Origin: an uncultured Prevotella sp.
GTDB lineage: Bacteria; Bacteroidota; Bacteroidia; Bacteroidales; Bacteroidaceae
Reading direction: 5' to 3'
NCBI GenBank assembly: GCA_934229335.1
Contig: CAKQDQ010000096.1
Span: 1 to 9,468 of the forward strand
DNA: 9,468 bases
Below, one piece after another: positions 7,006 through 9,468 of the stretch. The notes under the pieces are model-generated. The model was given only the letters and a program-made list of their open reading frames with translations, had not been told where the DNA came from and made no database searches. Position numbers and translations under genes: made by a program. Positions within the stretch are counted from its first letter, which is position 1. Every line of letters begins with the position of its first letter.

Positions 7006-8091
7006 TTAGAAGTTAAGGGCTTCGATGCCACCGTTGTTTTTATAGTGTATGAACATAAACGCTTTGTTTCTGTATCCTCCCTTATCCGTTTTCACGAACT
7101 TCAGCGGTGTTTGTATCCACTGTCTGCGGTTGCCTAAGAAGTACATGGCGTGGTCGTAGCCAGTAATAGCGAAGTGGGGCAGGGCGTAAGACATCTCTTC
7201 GTGGAACAAAGCCTTGTAACGTTCAGCAAGCGATTGTGTTACGGTAGACGCTTCGTTGTAGTAGAAGGTAGTAGGAATGTAGGTGTTAAACTTAGCGAAG
7301 CGAGCCTTGTTATATTTAGCATACATCAGCCAGTCGGTATATCCGAAGAGAGAAATCTCCACATTCTTGTTATTCTCCACAAGGTTGTCGAGCTTGTTCA
7401 TGGCGGCTGTCAGTTCAGGAGAGCGACCCGTGTTGAGAATGACAAGATTCGTCTTAGTGAGCGAAAACGCCTTGGCAAACATATCAGCCGACGAGTTAAG
7501 GTTGGTGATGCTGTAGGCAATCTTCTTTTTCTCCAGCATTTTGCGTAGCGCAAAGGTAAACTGTCCTTTGCGCGACGTAGTGTCGTTGCAGTCGATGATA
7601 ACAGGGTTGCAGTTGCCAAACTGTTCTATGACGTGCTGAATAGTGCTGGTATAGACGTCGTCCTGCGACTGATACACCTGATATATCTGTGCGTTCTTAT
7701 CAACATCGTTGCCCGATATGGAGAATGGTATAACCATCTTGATGTTGTACGCCTTACAGAAATTGCCCAAATCAGCCACCTGCTTAGAGTATAGTGGACC
7801 GAAGATGACGTTACATTCAGCTGCCCCCTCCTTGAGAAGCGTGGTGCGTATGTCGTCAGTGATAGGCACATTCCATGCGTGTATATTAATATTGTTACCC
7901 TCCTGTTTCAGCTTTTCCACCGCCATCAGCATACCACGGTAATACTCAACCATACGTCGCCCGTCACCGTCTACATTGTGTAGAGGCAGCATGATGCCAA
8001 CATTTAGAGCAGTCTTAGTCACTTGCGCCTTGATGCCACAGGTGATAAACAATGCGACAAGTATTAATAATAGTCTGAAATTCTTTGTCAT
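7006..8091 (-). CDS. Periplasmic-binding-protein type-1 fold protein (exported)
   Basis: This 361-residue protein starts with a signal peptide (MTKNFRLLLILVALFITCGI, likely cut after KA at 22). A single type-1 periplasmic-binding fold, like the sensor of branched-chain amino-acid uptake, follows: first strand VGIMLPL 31-37, VIFGPLYSKQ 95-104, MVIPFS 119-124, VIIDCND 164-170, LVILNTG 216-222, FGYTDW 249-254 and GYDHAMYFL 311-319. In Bacteroidales such proteins are often annotated as amino-acid substrate-binding or fused to N-terminal LysM peptidoglycan-binding repeats. Here there is no LysM and no transporter permease or ATPase nearby, so a transport role is doubtful. A cell-wall-sensing or LpoA-like scaffolding role is an alternative. 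T-C at 17-18 of the signal is a poor lipobox, so it is probably soluble and periplasmic. It is the first gene of the run leading to the beta-barrel and uvrA. Confidence 0.8.
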   Translation of the reverse strand: MTKNFRLLLILVALFITCGIKAQVTKTALNVGIMLPLHNVDGDGRRMVEYYRGMLMAVEKLKQEGNNINIHAWNVPITDDIRTTLLKEGAAECNVIFGPLYSKQVADLGNFCKAYNIKMVIPFSISGNDVDKNAQIYQVYQSQDDVYTSTIQHVIEQFGNCNPVIIDCNDTTSRKGQFTFALRKMLEKKKIAYSITNLNSSADMFAKAFSLTKTNLVILNTGRSPELTAAMNKLDNLVENNKNVEISLFGYTDWLMYAKYNKARFAKFNTYIPTTFYYNEASTVTQSLAERYKALFHEEMSYALPHFAITGYDHAMYFLGNRRQWIQTPLKFVKTDKGGYRNKAFMFIHYKNNGGIEALNF

Positions 8092-8119
8092 AGTCTTATA
8101 TCAACATTTATTTGAGATG

Positions 8120-8127
8120 CAAAAATA
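8120..8127 (-). promoter_or_regulatory. Promoter -7 box for the binding-fold / beta-barrel / uvrA run
   Basis: On the minus strand TATTTTTG (8120-8127) followed by C fits the Bacteroidetes -7 consensus TAnnTTTG. It would give a leader of about 25 nt before the ATG at 8091. No TTTG lies at the ideal distance upstream; the nearest (8158-8161) is 30 bp away. This is the only good -7 box seen upstream of the three minus-strand genes. Confidence 0.45.
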
Positions 8128-8171
8128 GTAAAATTCTTTTGAAAAAGCGAAGAGATACAAAATAAAATGAT

Positions 8172-8179
8172 TAATTTTG
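8172..8179 (+). promoter_or_regulatory. Promoter -7 box for the T9SS-sorted protein
   Basis: TAATTTTG followed by C matches the Bacteroidetes -7 consensus. Transcription should begin near 8183, leaving only about 15 nt of A/T-only leader before the ATG at 8198. The expected -33 TTTG is absent at the ideal distance (nearest at 8138-8141, 30 bp away). The box lies 44 bp from the opposing minus-strand -7 box, so the two polymerase footprints probably overlap. Confidence 0.5.
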
Positions 8180-8197
8180 CAAAAAATAAAATTTTTT

Positions 8198-8935
8198 ATG
8201 CGCAAAACGATTTTGACCATATCACTTGCTTTCTGCTGCCTCAGTGCTGTCTTTGCAGGTGATTATCCTTATATCAGCGTAACCTTCGACGCTACTGATA
8301 GTGGCGAAGAGACGCAGACAGGCGTGACAAACTTTGAGGGTTCTGCGCCTATTGACGCAACATTCCATTTTGAAGTTCACGACGCTGACGATTGGAACAT
8401 GACGTATGAGTGGCGTTTCTGTCATGAGGGAGGCACACTTGACGAACCCTATATGGTGCGTTACGAAGAGTCACCACAGGTAACCTTCACGCAGGCAGGT
8501 ACAGACAGCGTTGCGCTCTATGCCGTCTTTACCCGTGAGGGAAGCCAACCTATAGAGTATCGAAGCCAGTATTGGCGCGATGGAGGAGAGGTAACACCGC
8601 TGACAATAATGGCAAGCGAGAGCGTGTTGACATTCCCTAACGCTTTCTCTCCTAATGGAGATGGCATAAACGATTATTTCAAACCAAAGACGTTTGAGTC
8701 TATCGTTGACTTTCATGCCACTATATACAACCGCTGGGGACAGAAAATGTACGAGTGGAACGATGTGCGTGGCGACGGTTGGGACGGCAAGTTCCATGGC
8801 AAGGACGTTAAGCAAGGCGTGTATTATATACAGGTAAAGGCACGTGGAGCCGACGGCAGAGAGTTCTTAATAAAAAAAGATGTGAACCTGTTGCGAGGAT
8901 TTACAGAGACAACAGGCACCACCACTACGGAATAG
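8198..8935 (+). CDS. Secreted protein with T9SS type B (CHU_C) C-terminal sorting domain
   Basis: This 245-residue protein has a signal peptide (MRKTILTISLAFCCLSAVFA, cut near Ala20). A beta-sandwich, PKD/Ig-like region follows at about 25-135 (ATFHFEVHDADDW, then QVTFTQAGTDSVALYAVF). The C-terminal gliding-motility-associated sorting domain covers about 144-233, with PNAFSPNGDGINDYF (147-161), IYNRWGQKMYEW (176-187), GWDGKFHGKDVKQGVYYIQV (194-213). It ends in a Thr-rich tail. That domain directs proteins through the type IX secretion system to the cell surface in Bacteroidetes. Most cargo is much larger, so this may be a small structural or adhesin-like surface protein. The ATG at 8198 was chosen because the earlier in-frame TTG at 8177 lies inside the promoter -7 box. 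The gene is followed after 19 nt by the TtcA-like gene and may be co-transcribed with it. Confidence 0.88.
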   Translation: MRKTILTISLAFCCLSAVFAGDYPYISVTFDATDSGEETQTGVTNFEGSAPIDATFHFEVHDADDWNMTYEWRFCHEGGTLDEPYMVRYEESPQVTFTQAGTDSVALYAVFTREGSQPIEYRSQYWRDGGEVTPLTIMASESVLTFPNAFSPNGDGINDYFKPKTFESIVDFHATIYNRWGQKMYEWNDVRGDGWDGKFHGKDVKQGVYYIQVKARGADGREFLIKKDVNLLRGFTETTGTTTTE

Positions 8936-8954
8936 CAGAGAGGAACTTAAGAAA

Positions 8955-9468
8955 ATGTGTAAGGATAACGAAAAAGAAACGGGCAGGAAGGAATACCGCG
9001 TAAGAAAGCTGTTTCATAAAGGGTGCGTAGAGTACGGACTGATAGAAGACGGCGACCGCATACTCGTGGCACTGTCGGGCGGTAAAGACTCACTGATGCT
9101 CCTGCGACTGTTGGCGCACCAGAGTCGACTTTACAAACCGTCAATAAAGGTTGAGGCGGCACACGTGATAATGGATAACATACCGTATGAGACCGACCGT
9201 TCTTACCTTGTGCGTTACTGTGAAGAGTTAGGAGTAACGTTACACGTGCTGCATACCTCCTTCGAGGAGTCGACAGACCGCCGTAAGACCAAATGCTTCC
9301 TGTGCTCGTGGAACCGACGCAAGACGTTGTTCACGTTTGCTACAGAGCATAACTTTAACAAGGTAGCGTTGGGGCATCATCAAGACGACATCATAATAAC
9401 TATGCTGATGAACCAGACCTTTGAAGGCTCTTATCAGACAATGCCGCCAAAGCTAAAGATGCAACACT
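8955..9468 (+). CDS. TtcA-like tRNA thiolation PP-loop ATPase (3' end outside window)
   Basis: The first 171 codons are present and the frame is open to the right edge. The protein is a PP-loop ATPase: SGGKDS at 41-46 binds the ATP pyrophosphate, and LGHHQDD at 139-145 is the second family motif. C114-x-x-C117 fits the cysteine pair that, in TtcA, helps hold an iron-sulfur cluster. TtcA makes 2-thiocytidine at position 32 of some tRNAs by adenylating the base and then adding sulfur. A third conserved cysteine should lie further on, outside the window. The CxxC favours TtcA over the lysidine synthase TilS, but the absent C-terminus keeps another Bacteroidetes paralogue possible. The start is 19 nt after the sorting-domain gene; a purine-rich GAGAGG lies about 11 nt upstream of the ATG, one of the better ribosome sites in the window. 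Confidence 0.85.
   Translation, partial: MCKDNEKETGRKEYRVRKLFHKGCVEYGLIEDGDRILVALSGGKDSLMLLRLLAHQSRLYKPSIKVEAAHVIMDNIPYETDRSYLVRYCEELGVTLHVLHTSFEESTDRRKTKCFLCSWNRRKTLFTFATEHNFNKVALGHHQDDIIITMLMNQTFEGSYQTMPPKLKMQH

Noticed and set aside
7150..7548. Plus-strand frame of 132 codons opposite the binding-fold gene
   Set aside because: It is antisense to a gene with a signal peptide and recognisable fold; no promoter or family match supports it.
8177..8197. TTG at 8177 as start of the T9SS-sorted protein
   Set aside because: The codon lies within the promoter -7 box, and the ATG at 8198 gives a normal signal peptide.

Overview
The window looks like a chromosomal segment of a Prevotella-like member of the Bacteroidales. 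The reasons are: promoter -7 boxes of the TAnnTTTG type, AT-rich leaders with weak or absent Shine-Dalgarno sequences, an outer-membrane beta-barrel of the PorT family, and a small exported protein ending in a type B sorting domain of the type IX secretion system (T9SS, CHU_C type). The genus is an inference from gene content, not from a marker gene.

Layout. (1) Positions 1-2815, minus strand: the first 938 codons of a large fusion protein that runs off the left edge. It has an N-terminal phospholipase-D-like nuclease domain followed by a complete SNF2/RapA-type helicase engine. (2) Positions 2816-3182: a 367-bp divergent control region with back-to-back Bacteroidetes promoters, a nested CGTAAGA/TCTTACG palindrome at the expected helicase transcription start, and a possible 22-codon leader peptide whose stop overlaps the next start codon (ATGA). 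(3) Positions 3183-3443, plus strand: an 86-residue protein of unknown function. (4) Positions 3445-3484: a strong bidirectional terminator shared by converging genes. (5) Positions 8091 to 3497, minus strand: a probable three-gene operon encoding a periplasmic type-1 binding-fold protein, a PorT-like beta-barrel and UvrA. The last two overlap by 11 bp. (6) Positions 8092-8197: a second divergent promoter region. (7) Positions 8198-8935, plus strand: the T9SS-sorted protein. (8) Positions 8955 to the right edge, plus strand: the start of a TtcA-like tRNA thiolation enzyme.

How the genes may work together. The right part is mostly ordinary core genome with an unusual mix: two envelope proteins appear co-transcribed with the nucleotide-excision-repair ATPase UvrA. 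The UvrA is itself odd: its DNA-contacting insertion domain seems to be replaced by a 48-residue connector rich in Lys/Arg and Glu. The left part is the accessory-looking section. A nuclease-helicase fusion of the architecture seen in anti-phage and DNA-restriction systems is divergently transcribed from a small unknown protein, with operator-like repeats between them. This is the best candidate here for a poorly described system, but both its function and its link to the small protein are inferred.
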